NCBI RefSeq assembly: GCF_001418565.1
Contig: NZ_LIQQ01000025.1
Coordinates: 1 to 64,000 of the forward strand
DNA: 64,000 nt
Direction: 5' to 3'
Source of the DNA: Streptomyces graminilatus
Lineage (GTDB): Bacteria; Actinomycetota; Actinomycetes; Streptomycetales; Streptomycetaceae
The notes under the pieces were generated by a model. It did no database searches. It was not told where the DNA came from and saw nothing but the letters and a program-made list of their open reading frames with translations. Shown one piece after another: positions 42,691 through 51,077 of this stretch; position 1 is the first letter of the stretch, and every line of letters starts with the position of its first letter. A program made the position numbers and the translations under genes.

Positions 42691-43641
42691 GTGCTCATAG
42701 GACTGCTGACCGCCGTCGCCGCCTCGATCTGTTACGGCACGGGATCCGTACTGCAGGCCGTGGGCTCCCGAAAGTCCGCCCGGCGCGAGGCGGCCACGGC
42801 GGGGCAGACCACCCAGCACGGCGGGCCGAGCCTGGCGTCGACCGCGAACGCCGCGATGACCTGGGAGTTCATCGTCGGCACGATCCTGGACTTCGTCGGC
42901 TTCGGCCTCGGCGCGCTCGCCGCCCGCCTGCTCCCGCTGTTCCTCTCCCAGACCGTGATCAGCGCCAACCTGGTCATCACGGCCGTCCTCAGCGTGCGGC
43001 TGCTCGGCATCCGGCTGACCCGCGCGGAGTGGACCTCGATCGGTGTGGTCTGCTCGGCCCTGGTGCTGCTGGCGAGCGCGGCGGGCCCGGAGGGCAGCGG
43101 GCGCACCCCGATCGCGACGCACTGGTGGCTGCTCGCGGTCTCGGTGCTGCTGATGCTCGGCGGCACGGTCCTCGTACGGGTGCTCGGTGCCCGGGCGGCG
43201 ATCCTCGCGGGCCTCCTGTCGGGCCTCGGCTTCGGCGCGCTCGGGATCGGGGTGCGGATCCTGAACGGCATCGACCCCTTCGACCTTGGCGCGCTCCTGA
43301 CGGACCCGGCCCTGTACGCGGTCCTCGTGGCCGGCGTCGGCGGCATGTACCTGCACACGGTCGCACTTCAGCTCGGCTCGGTGAACGGCGCGACGGCGGC
43401 GCTCGTGGTCGGCGAGACCGTGGTGCCGGGGATGATCGGCGTGTGGTGGCTGGGCGACGCCTCCCGCCCGGGCTTCGCCTGGCTGGCCGTCCTCGGCTTC
43501 GTGCTGGCGGTCACGGGCGCGGTGGCGGTGGCTTGGTTCGGCGCCCCGGAGGGGCATGGGGCGGAGCCGGAGGGTCATGGGTCGGAGCCCGCACGCGTTC
43601 CGTCGAGCGAGACGCCCGTCGGCTCCTCGACCCCGTCGTAG
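42691..43641 (+). CDS. DMT superfamily (EamA-like) transporter
   Basis: A 316-residue membrane protein with nine or ten helices from LIGLLTAVAASICYGTGSVLQAVG to AWLAVLGFVLAVTGAVAVAWF, in two repeated halves as in drug/metabolite transporters. A Ser/Gly-rich cytoplasmic tail ends it. The GTG at 42691 has AAGGGAG upstream. Substrate unknown. Confidence 0.85.
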   Translation: MLIGLLTAVAASICYGTGSVLQAVGSRKSARREAATAGQTTQHGGPSLASTANAAMTWEFIVGTILDFVGFGLGALAARLLPLFLSQTVISANLVITAVLSVRLLGIRLTRAEWTSIGVVCSALVLLASAAGPEGSGRTPIATHWWLLAVSVLLMLGGTVLVRVLGARAAILAGLLSGLGFGALGIGVRILNGIDPFDLGALLTDPALYAVLVAGVGGMYLHTVALQLGSVNGATAALVVGETVVPGMIGVWWLGDASRPGFAWLAVLGFVLAVTGAVAVAWFGAPEGHGAEPEGHGSEPARVPSSETPVGSSTPS

Positions 43642-43782
43642 AACACGCCCCAACACCCCCTCACACCCCTCTCACGACCACCCCATGCGCACAATCCCGC
43701 CAACTCCCGGCCGGAAATGGTTCCTTGCCCCAGCAGCCCCTCCAGCATCACAATGCGCATGACAAAACGCGAACAGGAAATG

Positions 43783-43807
43783 AGCGGCCGGAAAACCTCC
43801 GGTCGCT
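43783..43807. promoter_or_regulatory. leader hairpin before the serine protease gene
   Basis: AGCGGCCGGA (43783-43792) pairs with TCCGGTCGCT (43798-43807) with one mismatch around a 5-nt loop, 23 bp before the ATG. It may stabilise or modulate the mRNA leader. Confidence 0.4.
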
Positions 43808-43830
43808 TCTTCGTACGAGGGGACCCCCAC

Positions 43831-44724
43831 ATGAGCAAGCCTCTCCTTGCCGCGCTCGCAGCCCTGGTGATCACCGGGGCCGGAGCGGCACCCGCGCTCG
43901 CCGCGCAGGCCGAACCGTCCGCGCCCGCCGCGCAGAGCGCCGCCACCGCCACCAAGGCGGCTCCGGCCACCAAGGCCGCGCCGGCCGTCCGTGCCGTGAA
44001 CTTCGCCGGTACCGTCTCGCTCTCCAACTGTTCCGGCTCCCTCATCCGCTTCCCGAACTCCGCGGCCAACGACCCGGCACTGGTCATGTCCAACGGGCAC
44101 TGCCTGGAGACGGGCTTCCCGGCGGCCGGTGAGGTCATCGTCGACCAGCGGTCCACCCGTACCTTCGGGCTGCTCAACGCCTCGGCCACCCGTGTCGCCA
44201 CCCTGCGCGCCAGCAAGATCGCGTACGCGACGATGACCGACACGGACGTGTCGATCTACCAGCTCACGACCACCTACGCGGCGATCAAGAGCTCGTACAA
44301 CATCAGCCCGCTCACGGTCAACGACACCCACCCGGTCGTCGGCACCCCGATCACCGTCGTCTCCGGCTACTGGAAGCGGACGTACGCCTGCAACGTCGAC
44401 GGCTTCGCCTACCGCCTCAAGGAAGGCGAGTGGACCTGGAAGGACTCGGTCCGCTACACCCCCGCCTGCAAGACCATCGGCGGTACCTCGGGCTCGCCGG
44501 TCGTCGACAACGCCACCGGCAATGTCGTCGCCGTCAACAACACCGGCAACGAGGACGGGGCGCGGTGCACGGACAACAACCCGTGCGAGGTCGACGCCGA
44601 CGGCACGGTGACCGTGCGCGAGGGCATCAACTATGCCCAGGAGACGTACCAGATACCGGCCTGCTTCGGTGTGGGCAACAAGCTGGACCTCGGTGCTGAT
44701 GGTTGCACCTTGCTGAAGCCGTAG
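43831..44724 (+). CDS. secreted trypsin-fold (S1/V8-like) serine protease
   Basis: A 297-residue exported protease. The signal peptide (residues 1-25, MSKPLLAALAALVITGAGAA) is followed by an Ala/Thr/Lys-rich low-complexity stretch. The catalytic triad can be placed as H90 (MSNGHC), D139 (TDTDVSIYQL) and S220 (GGTSGSPV). Cysteines near H90 and later suggest disulfides. The ATG at 43831 with GAGGGG upstream is chosen over longer readings. It is likely degradative or involved in development. Confidence 0.9.
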   Translation: MSKPLLAALAALVITGAGAAPALAAQAEPSAPAAQSAATATKAAPATKAAPAVRAVNFAGTVSLSNCSGSLIRFPNSAANDPALVMSNGHCLETGFPAAGEVIVDQRSTRTFGLLNASATRVATLRASKIAYATMTDTDVSIYQLTTTYAAIKSSYNISPLTVNDTHPVVGTPITVVSGYWKRTYACNVDGFAYRLKEGEWTWKDSVRYTPACKTIGGTSGSPVVDNATGNVVAVNNTGNEDGARCTDNNPCEVDADGTVTVREGINYAQETYQIPACFGVGNKLDLGADGCTLLKP

Positions 44725-44767
44725 CGCTCTGTGGGGGGTGGATCTGTCGTTGCGCGACCTGCTGCTT

Positions 44768-44800
44768 CGTTGTGGCTGGTCGCGCAGTTCCCCGCGCCCC
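44768..44800 (-). repeat. dispersed Streptomyces-type repeat (copy B)
   Basis: Reversed copy of the GGGGCGCGGGGAACTGCGCG core, placed between the convergent protease and deacylase genes. Its part-palindromic sequence could serve as a terminator. Confidence 0.7.
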
Positions 44801-44823
44801 CAGGGGGTTGGGGTGGGCGTTCG

Positions 44824-46449
44824 TTACCTGGGATTCCGGCGGATCGCCCGCCCCGCCAGTACGTCCGTCCTGCGGCCGTTCTCCATCACGAACCGGCCGT
44901 CGATCAGGACGTACGGGATGCCTGTCGGCGGTGTGCGCGGGTTCTCGTACGTTGACCCCGCCGCCACCGTCGTCGCGTCGAACAGGACCAGGTCCGCCCG
45001 GTAGCCCTCGCGGATCAGGCCCCTGTCCGGGAGCCGTAGCCTTGCCGCCGGGCGGGATGTCAGGTGGGCCACGCATTCCTCCATGGAGAGGACGCCCAAC
45101 TCCCGTACGTAGCGGCCCAGATACTCCGGGAACGTGCCGTAGGCGCGCGGGTGCGGTTTCGTGCCCTGGAGGATGCCGTCCGAGCCGCCCGTGTGGGCGC
45201 GGTGGCGCATGATCGCGCGGACGTTCTCCTCGTGGCCCACGTGCTGGAGGATCGTCGTGCCCAGGCGGTCGGCCAGGAGGAGATGGCGGGCCGTCGTCCA
45301 GGGGGTTTCCGCTCTCGCGTCCGCCGACTCCAGGACCGTACGGCCGACGAAGTCGCCCAGCGCCGGGTCCGTCACCCCCGAGATCTCGACCGTGTTCCAG
45401 TCGACCGGCACCCCGTGGCAGCCGTCCGCGCCGACGATCTCCAGGTCGTGGCGGATTCGCTCGGCCGTGTCGGCGTCCGTCAGGCGGCGCAGGATCTCCT
45501 CCGGGCCGCCCTCGCTCGCCCAACTCGGCAGCAGCGCCATGAGGGTTGTGGAGCCGGGAGTGTAAGGGTACGTGTCCAGGGTCAGGTCCGCGCCGGCCGC
45601 CAGCGCCTCGTCGAGCAGCGCCAGCAGTTCCGGTGCCCTGCCCTCGTTCACGCCGAAGTTCATGGTGGCGTGGGCCAGATGGAGCGCGCAGCCCGCCTCG
45701 CGGGTCAGCTCCACCATCTCCGCGTACGCCTCCAGTGCCCCCGCCCCGTACGAGCGGTGGTGCGGGCAGTAGTAGCCGCCGTACGACGCCACCACCCGGC
45801 AGAGTTCGGTCAGTTCGGCGTCCTTGGCGTACATGCCGGGCGTGTACGTGAGCCCCGACGACATGCCCACCGCGCCCTGCTCCATCCCCTCCGCGACCAA
45901 CTGCCGCATCCGGTCCAGCTCCTGGGGTTTCGCCTCCCGGTCCTCCCAGCCGACCGCGAGCATCCGTACCGTGCCCTGCGGGATCAGATAGGCCGCGTTG
46001 ACGGCGATGCCCTCGCCGTCGAAACCGTGGTCCAGGCGGTCCAAGTACTCGCCCACGGAACGCCAGTCGAAGTCGATGCCGTCGCCGTGGCCGTTCCAGC
46101 CGGTGATCGCGCGGCGGACCTCGGCGAGGGTCCGGTCGTCGACCGGGGCGTACGACAGCCCGTCCTGGCCCAGGACTTCGAGGGTCACTCCCTGCGCCGC
46201 CTTGGCGCTGTGGTCGGGGTCCCGGAGCAGGGCCAGGTCGCTGTGGGCGTGCATGTCGATGAAGCCGGGGGAGAGGGTCAGGCCCTCCGCGTCCAACTCC
46301 CTTCGCGCCCTGGGGCGTTGACAGCCCGCAGCCGCCGCCTCCTGGACGATCCCGACGATCCGGCCGGCGTCGATCACCACATCCGCGCGGTAGGACGGGC
46401 CGCCGGAGCCGTCCACGACGTCCGCGTCCCGAATGACCAGGTCTTCCAC
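44824..46449 (-). CDS. N-acyl-D-amino-acid deacylase family amidohydrolase
   Basis: A 541-residue amidohydrolase of the D-aminoacylase family. The metal-binding GFIDMHAHSDLALL lies at about 62-75, AVGMSSGLTYTPGMYAK at about 195, CALHLAHATMN at about 260 and the closing LTSRPAARLRLPDRGLIREGYRADLVLFD. It should hydrolyse N-acyl-D-amino acids (or related D-glutamyl compounds) to the free D-amino acid. The GTG at 46449 has AGGAGG 6 bp upstream. It follows the D-serine-dehydratase-like gene on the same strand. Confidence 0.88.
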   Translation of the reverse strand: MEDLVIRDADVVDGSGGPSYRADVVIDAGRIVGIVQEAAAAGCQRPRARRELDAEGLTLSPGFIDMHAHSDLALLRDPDHSAKAAQGVTLEVLGQDGLSYAPVDDRTLAEVRRAITGWNGHGDGIDFDWRSVGEYLDRLDHGFDGEGIAVNAAYLIPQGTVRMLAVGWEDREAKPQELDRMRQLVAEGMEQGAVGMSSGLTYTPGMYAKDAELTELCRVVASYGGYYCPHHRSYGAGALEAYAEMVELTREAGCALHLAHATMNFGVNEGRAPELLALLDEALAAGADLTLDTYPYTPGSTTLMALLPSWASEGGPEEILRRLTDADTAERIRHDLEIVGADGCHGVPVDWNTVEISGVTDPALGDFVGRTVLESADARAETPWTTARHLLLADRLGTTILQHVGHEENVRAIMRHRAHTGGSDGILQGTKPHPRAYGTFPEYLGRYVRELGVLSMEECVAHLTSRPAARLRLPDRGLIREGYRADLVLFDATTVAAGSTYENPRTPPTGIPYVLIDGRFVMENGRRTDVLAGRAIRRNPR

Positions 46450-46464
46450 CCCGGGCCTCCTGTG

Positions 46465-46512
46465 CCTAGAAACTTGCCTGGAAGCGTGTCTAGAAGCGTG
46501 CCTAGAAGAACG
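46465..46512. repeat. four tandem 12-bp repeats between two D-amino-acid genes
   Basis: Units at 46465-46476, 46477-46488, 46489-46500 and 46501-46512 follow CCTAGAAGCGTG. The last one contains the stop codon (46502-46504) of the upstream minus-strand gene. Confidence 0.75.
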
Positions 46513-47830
46513 TACGGATGTAGTCGACGACCGTCCCGTCCGCCTCCGCGACCGGGATCAGCGGCCACTTGTCGAAGGACGTGCAGGGGTGGGACAGGCC
46601 CAGGCCCACCCAGTCGCCGACCTCCAGGTCCGCTTCCGGGGCAGTACTCAGCCAGGCGTGCTGGTCGGACAGCCCGGTGACCGAGATGCCGATGGCGGGC
46701 CGCTCCCCGGCGCCCTCCCTCCGTACGACCTGGGGGACCGGCAGGTCCAGGTCGTACGCCGCGTCCCGCTTGCCCGCGTTCACGAAGGCCTGCTCGGGGG
46801 TGGGGCGGGAGACGACCTGCGTCCACAGGCGGAAGGCGGGCTCCAGAGCGCCCTCCTCGGGCACCCGGTTGAAGGGGGTGACCTCGCGATAGCGGCCGTC
46901 GTCGTGCGAGACGTACGCCCCCGAGCGCAGCAACTTCAGTACGGGGAGCGACAGTTCGGGGATCTCCGTGAAGACGTCGGCGACCGCGTCGAACCAGGCG
47001 CTGCCGCCCGCGCTCACGATGATCTCCCCGGCCCCCACCTCGAACCGCCCCGCCTTGTCGAACTCCGCCGCCAGTGCCACCAGCCGCCGCAGCCACGCCC
47101 GTACCCGCTCGGGGTCCGCCTGCGGCACCTCGCCCTCGTACCCCGCGACCCCGACCAGCCGCAGCGTCGGTACGGCGGCCACCGCGTCCGCGACCGCCGC
47201 GCACTCCGCCTCCGTGCGCACGCCCGTCCGGGCGCCCTCCCCGGCGCCGAGTTCGACGACCACGTCCAGCGGACGGCCGCCCGCACCCGCCCCGGCCATC
47301 GCCTCCGTCAGAGCCGCGTCCATCAGTTCCACCCCGCGCACGGAGTCGACGTAACAGACGAAGTGGAAGCCGGGGTCGGCGGCCAGTTCGGCGGCGATCC
47401 AGCGCAGGGCCGCCGGGTCCACCAACTCGTTCGCCAGGACCACTCGTTGGACGCCGAAGGCGCGGGCCACGCGTACCTGGTGGGGGACCGCGAGGGTGAT
47501 GCCCCAGGCGCCGTGCTCGATCTGGCGGTGGAAGAGCTGGGGGGCCATGGAGGTCTTGCCGTGCGGGGCGAACGCGAGGCCGTGCCGGGCCGCGTACGTC
47601 TCCATCAGCTCCAGGTTGTGGGTGAGGCGCTCGGCGGAGAGGGTCAGTACGGGGGTGCTGAAGCCGCCGGTGAAGAGGTTGCGGCGCTGAGCGGCCAGCT
47701 CGCCGACGGTCAGCCCGTCCGCGTCCGGCGGGAGGCCCTTGAAACGGGCGTCCACGCGCTCGGCCGCCAGCCCGGCGAGCGAGGTGAGTGCGGTGAGTGT
47801 CCCGGTGGTCTCACTGCTCTCGGTTCCCAT
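46502..47830 (-). CDS. D-serine dehydratase/D-threonine aldolase-fold PLP enzyme (amino acid deaminase)
   Basis: A 442-residue fold-type III PLP enzyme. The PLP lysine is K92 in APHGKTSMAPQ and the C-terminal zinc site is H-x-C in LSHPCTSFDKW, as in eukaryotic-type D-serine dehydratases (DSD1) and D-threonine aldolases. It probably deaminates a D-hydroxy-amino acid to a 2-oxo acid via an enamine intermediate, which RidA from the neighbouring operon could hydrolyse. The ATG at 47830 has GGGAGG 4 bp upstream. Confidence 0.85.
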   Translation of the reverse strand: MGTESSETTGTLTALTSLAGLAAERVDARFKGLPPDADGLTVGELAAQRRNLFTGGFSTPVLTLSAERLTHNLELMETYAARHGLAFAPHGKTSMAPQLFHRQIEHGAWGITLAVPHQVRVARAFGVQRVVLANELVDPAALRWIAAELAADPGFHFVCYVDSVRGVELMDAALTEAMAGAGAGGRPLDVVVELGAGEGARTGVRTEAECAAVADAVAAVPTLRLVGVAGYEGEVPQADPERVRAWLRRLVALAAEFDKAGRFEVGAGEIIVSAGGSAWFDAVADVFTEIPELSLPVLKLLRSGAYVSHDDGRYREVTPFNRVPEEGALEPAFRLWTQVVSRPTPEQAFVNAGKRDAAYDLDLPVPQVVRREGAGERPAIGISVTGLSDQHAWLSTAPEADLEVGDWVGLGLSHPCTSFDKWPLIPVAEADGTVVDYIRTFF

Positions 47831-47852
47831 GGGGCCTCCCTGGTCGGATGCG

Positions 47853-47877
47853 TTGCGTCATCTGCAATGGCCATTGC
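47853..47877. promoter_or_regulatory. palindromic operator in the divergent D-amino-acid/kinase promoter
   Basis: GCAATGGCCATTGC (47864-47877) is a perfect 14-bp palindrome, and a further TTGC half-site at 47853-47856 forms TTGC-N7-GCAA with it. It lies 34 bp before the minus-strand start and about 112 bp before the plus-strand start. The IclR regulator of the plus-strand operon is the obvious candidate to bind it and control both directions. Confidence 0.65.
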
Positions 47878-47988
47878 GTATATCGCTCACCGCTGTCTAA
47901 CATCTCGCCAACGCGGGGTCAACGGAGCTACCGCCTCTCCACGGCCTCTCCACCGCCTCTCCCGCCTCACCGAGGAGCTACGACGATC

Positions 47989-49056
47989 GTGACCAGCAAC
48001 GGAACCGGTAACGGAACCGGCAACGGAGCCGACAACGCCCCTGACGTCGTGGACGTCGTCGCGCTCGGCGAGTCCATGGTCACCTTCCTGCCCTCCCGGC
48101 CGGGCCGCCTCGCCGACGTACCGTCCTTCGCGCGGGGCATCGGCGGCGCCGAGTCCAACCTGGCCTGCGCCCTCGCCGCCGCCGGCCACTCCACCCGCTG
48201 GATCAGCCGCGTCGGCGCCGACGGCTTCGGCGACCACCTGGTCGAGGCGATCGGGTCGTACGGGGTCGACGTGGCGTCCGTACGCCGTGATCCGGCACGT
48301 CCGACGGGCGTGTACTTCCGTACCGCCGGGGACCGGGCGACCGACGCCCACGAGGTGGCGTACTACCGGGCGGGGTCGGCGGCCTCGGCGATGTCGACGC
48401 AGAACCTGGATCTGGCGGCCGTGCGGGCGGGGCGGGTGCTGCACCTGTCCGGGATAACCGCGGCCCTGTCCGGTGACTGTCTCGACCTGCTGTGGGAGCT
48501 GACCGAGCCCGGGGCGGACCGGCCGGTCGTCTCGTTCGACATCAACTTCCGGCCCAGGCTGTGGGCCGACGGCGACAGCCCCAAGGTTCTGCTGGAGCTG
48601 GCGCGACGGGCCGACATCGTCTTCGTCGGGGCCGACGAGGCGGAGGACGCCTGGGGGCTGGAAGGGGAGCGTGCCATCGCGGACGCGCTGCCCGAGCCCG
48701 GTCTCGTGGTCGTCAAGCAGGGCGAGGGCGTGACCGTCGCCTTCGGCAAGGACACCGATGCCGTCCGCGTGCCGGCGCCCCGCGTCGACGTCGTCGCGGC
48801 GGTGGGCGCCGGGGACGCCTTCGCCGCCGGGTTCCTCTCCGCCACCCTTCGCGACCTCCCCGTACGGGACCGCATCCGGCACGGCCACCTCATGGCCGCC
48901 GCCGCCCTCACCTCCCCCGGCGACCTGGCCGCACCGCCCGCCCGCGACCACGCCGACCGGCTGGTGGCTCTCGACGACAAGGTGTGGGAGACGCTCCGGC
49001 TCGGCCCCGGCTGGACGGAAGAGGCGCAGGCCCCCAAGGGGGCAGGCACCGAGTGA
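47989..49056 (+). CDS. PfkB family sugar kinase (2-keto-3-deoxygluconate kinase-like)
   Basis: A 355-residue ribokinase-fold kinase. VVALGESMVTFLP and RGIGGAESNLACALAAAGH are near the N-terminus and AVGAGDAFAAGFLSATL carries the catalytic aspartate. SFDINFRPRLW is typical of 2-keto-3-deoxygluconate kinases, so a sugar acid is the likely substrate. The N-terminus has an Asn/Gly repeat (SNGTGNGTGNGADN). The GTG at 47989 follows a GAGGAG site at an unusually long spacing. Confidence 0.87.
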   Translation: MTSNGTGNGTGNGADNAPDVVDVVALGESMVTFLPSRPGRLADVPSFARGIGGAESNLACALAAAGHSTRWISRVGADGFGDHLVEAIGSYGVDVASVRRDPARPTGVYFRTAGDRATDAHEVAYYRAGSAASAMSTQNLDLAAVRAGRVLHLSGITAALSGDCLDLLWELTEPGADRPVVSFDINFRPRLWADGDSPKVLLELARRADIVFVGADEAEDAWGLEGERAIADALPEPGLVVVKQGEGVTVAFGKDTDAVRVPAPRVDVVAAVGAGDAFAAGFLSATLRDLPVRDRIRHGHLMAAAALTSPGDLAAPPARDHADRLVALDDKVWETLRLGPGWTEEAQAPKGAGTE

Positions 49057-49823
49057 GCCAGACCGTCGACCGCGCGCTGAGCATCCTGCCGCTGCTCGCC
49101 GAGGGCCCCGCCGACCTCGGCCAGGTCGCCGACCGGCTCGGCGTCCACAAGTCCACCGCGCTACGGCTGCTGCGTACCCTGCACGAACACGGACTTGTCT
49201 ACCGCCAGTCCGACCAGCGCTACCGGCTCGGCGCCCGTCTCTTCGCGCTCGCCCAGGAAGCCGTCGAGAACCTCGACATCCGCGAGATCGCGCACCCCCA
49301 CCTCGTACGCCTCAACGAGCACTGCGGGCACACCGTCCACCTCGCCGTGTACGCCGAGGGCGAGGTCCTCTACATCGACAAGGTCGAGAGCCGCTACCCG
49401 GTGCGCATGTACTCGCGGATCGGCAAACCCGTCGCCATCACCGTCGCCGCCGTCGCCAAGCTGCTCCTCGCCGATCTGCCGGAGCCCGAGCGGCGTGCCG
49501 TCGCCGACAAGCTCGACTACCCCCTGTACACCTCCCGCTCCACCCCCAACGCGCCCGCTTTCCTACGGGAGTTGGAGAAGGCGCGCGAGCAGGGCTGGGC
49601 CGCCGACCTCGGCGGTCACGAAGAGTCCATCAACTGCGTCGCCGCCCCCATCAGCGGTACCGACGGACGCGTGGTCGCCGCCATGTCCGTCTCCGCCCCC
49701 AACGTCGTCGTCACCGCCGAACAACTCCTCGCCCTGCTCCCGCTGCTGCGGCGTACGGCCGACGCCATCAGCGGCGAGTACTCCGGCAGGGCCACCACGC
49801 CCGCAAAGGACAACGGTTCATGA
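49053..49823 (+). CDS. IclR family transcriptional regulator
   Basis: A 256-residue regulator. A winged helix (DRALSILPLLAEGPADLGQVADRLGVHKSTALRLLRTL, about 6-43) is followed by the IclR effector domain (HLAVYAEGEVLYIDKVES; GHEESINCVAAPI). It is coupled by GTGA to the kinase gene before it and by ATGA to ridA after it. It is the likely binder of the palindrome at 47864-47877. Confidence 0.93.
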   Translation: MSQTVDRALSILPLLAEGPADLGQVADRLGVHKSTALRLLRTLHEHGLVYRQSDQRYRLGARLFALAQEAVENLDIREIAHPHLVRLNEHCGHTVHLAVYAEGEVLYIDKVESRYPVRMYSRIGKPVAITVAAVAKLLLADLPEPERRAVADKLDYPLYTSRSTPNAPAFLRELEKAREQGWAADLGGHEESINCVAAPISGTDGRVVAAMSVSAPNVVVTAEQLLALLPLLRRTADAISGEYSGRATTPAKDNGS

Positions 49824-50260
49824 CAGAGAAGTCAGAGATGTCGGAGAAGTCCGAGAAGATCGCTCTCGTTCCCAAGACCCACACCACCCCGCCCGCCAGG
49901 TTCTCGCACGGCGTGCGCAAGGGGAACATCCTCCAGGTCGCCGGGCAGGTCGGCTTCCTGCCCGCTGTCGAGGGGCAGCCCCCGACACCCGCCGGCCCGA
50001 CCCTCGCCGAGCAGACCCTCCAGACGCTCGCCAACGTCAAGTCCATCCTGGAGGAGGGCGGCGCGAGCTGGGACGACGTGATGATGATCCGCGTCTATCT
50101 GACGGACGTGGACCACTTCGCCGAGATGAACGCGATCTACAACGCGTACTTCGAGGAACAGGCCCTGACCGCGCCCCCCGCCGCCCGCACCACGGTGTAC
50201 GTGGGCCTCCCGGCAGGCCTGCTGATCGAGATCGACGCGCTGGCGGTACTGGACAACTAG
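49820..50260 (+). CDS. ridA: RidA family enamine/imine deaminase
   Basis: A 146-residue RidA/YjgF protein. The substrate-carboxylate arginine is in PPAARTTVYVGLPAGLLIEID, and ILQVAGQVGFLP with EEGGASWDDVMMIRVYLTD are family motifs. It hydrolyses reactive enamines such as 2-aminoacrylate. A repeated MTEKSEMSEKSEK N-terminal extension is unusual and probably disordered. Placement beside a D-amino-acid deaminase suggests clearance of its enamine product. Confidence 0.92.
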   Translation: MTEKSEMSEKSEKIALVPKTHTTPPARFSHGVRKGNILQVAGQVGFLPAVEGQPPTPAGPTLAEQTLQTLANVKSILEEGGASWDDVMMIRVYLTDVDHFAEMNAIYNAYFEEQALTAPPAARTTVYVGLPAGLLIEIDALAVLDN

Positions 50261-50339
50261 GGATCTCTCCGCCCGTCCTCCGCCTGTCCTCTGCCCGCTC
50301 TCCGGATCTCTCTGGCCCCTGCTGTCCCATGACACAGCA

Positions 50340-51002
50340 ATGTCCGCCATACTTCCGCCTGTGGAGCAGCGCATAGGTTCGAGCAGCAAGCCCCTGGAAA
50401 CCGCCGCGATCGACCCTGCGGCCATCCCCGGGCTCACTTCACCCGTGCCGGCCGAGCCGGAGGACGGGATTCCGGACCCGGTGGAGGAAGCCGCACCGGA
50501 GGAGATCACCACGGAGGCGGACTCAGACACGGATTCGGACACCGGTTCGGACGCGAAGGTGGTCGCGGAGGCGGCCACGGACGCGGAGGCGGCAGCCCCG
50601 GAGGCGGCAGCCCCGGAGGCAGCCGCCCCGGACGGGCCCGTCTTCGAGGCTTCCGACCGCCGGGCGAAGATCATCGCCGACCACCGTGGCGTACGGCTCT
50701 TCCTGGACGACCAGGAGTGCGAGTTCCGCTGGGACGAGATCGGGGCCGTGGAGACGGAGACGGCACGCTTCGGCAAGCGGTTCACGGTGACGGTCCACAC
50801 CCCGGACCGCCGCTGGTACCCGGTCGAGATCGAGGCGAAGGCGAAGTCCCAGTTCCAGGAGTGGGAAACGGAACTGGACGCGGTCCTGGACGCCTACTTC
50901 GAGGACGCGGACGCGAGCGAGGACGAATCCGGGGCCGCGGCTGAGGGCGAGGTCGAGGACGAGGACGAATCCGAGGTCAAGGCCGCGGAGAGTGCCTCTT
51001 AA
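50340..51002 (+). CDS. acidic hypothetical protein with a small conserved core
   Basis: A 220-residue very acidic protein. Low-complexity Ala/Glu/Asp/Pro arms (about 40-105 and 185-220) surround a compact core of about 80 residues (RRAKIIADHRGVRLFLDDQECEFRWDEIGAVETE; VTVHTPDRRWYPVEIEAK) that looks like a small beta-rich, PH-like domain. No function known. The repeated EAAAPEAAAP stretch shows tandem duplication. Confidence 0.75.
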   Translation: MSAILPPVEQRIGSSSKPLETAAIDPAAIPGLTSPVPAEPEDGIPDPVEEAAPEEITTEADSDTDSDTGSDAKVVAEAATDAEAAAPEAAAPEAAAPDGPVFEASDRRAKIIADHRGVRLFLDDQECEFRWDEIGAVETETARFGKRFTVTVHTPDRRWYPVEIEAKAKSQFQEWETELDAVLDAYFEDADASEDESGAAAEGEVEDEDESEVKAAESAS

Positions 51003-51049
51003 GGGGCGCGGGGAACTGCGCGACCGGCCACAACGGCCCGCAGTTCCCC
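51001..51049. terminator. dispersed repeat copy C forming a bidirectional terminator
   Basis: The GGGGCGCGGGGAACTGCGCG repeat core occurs here, and its end is mirrored to give perfect 11-bp arms GGGGAACTGCG (51010-51020) and CGCAGTTCCCC (51039-51049) with an 18-nt loop. It lies exactly between convergent genes. Confidence 0.75.
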
Positions 51050-51077
51050 ACTCACCACCTCAGACCGGCAGGTCCTC

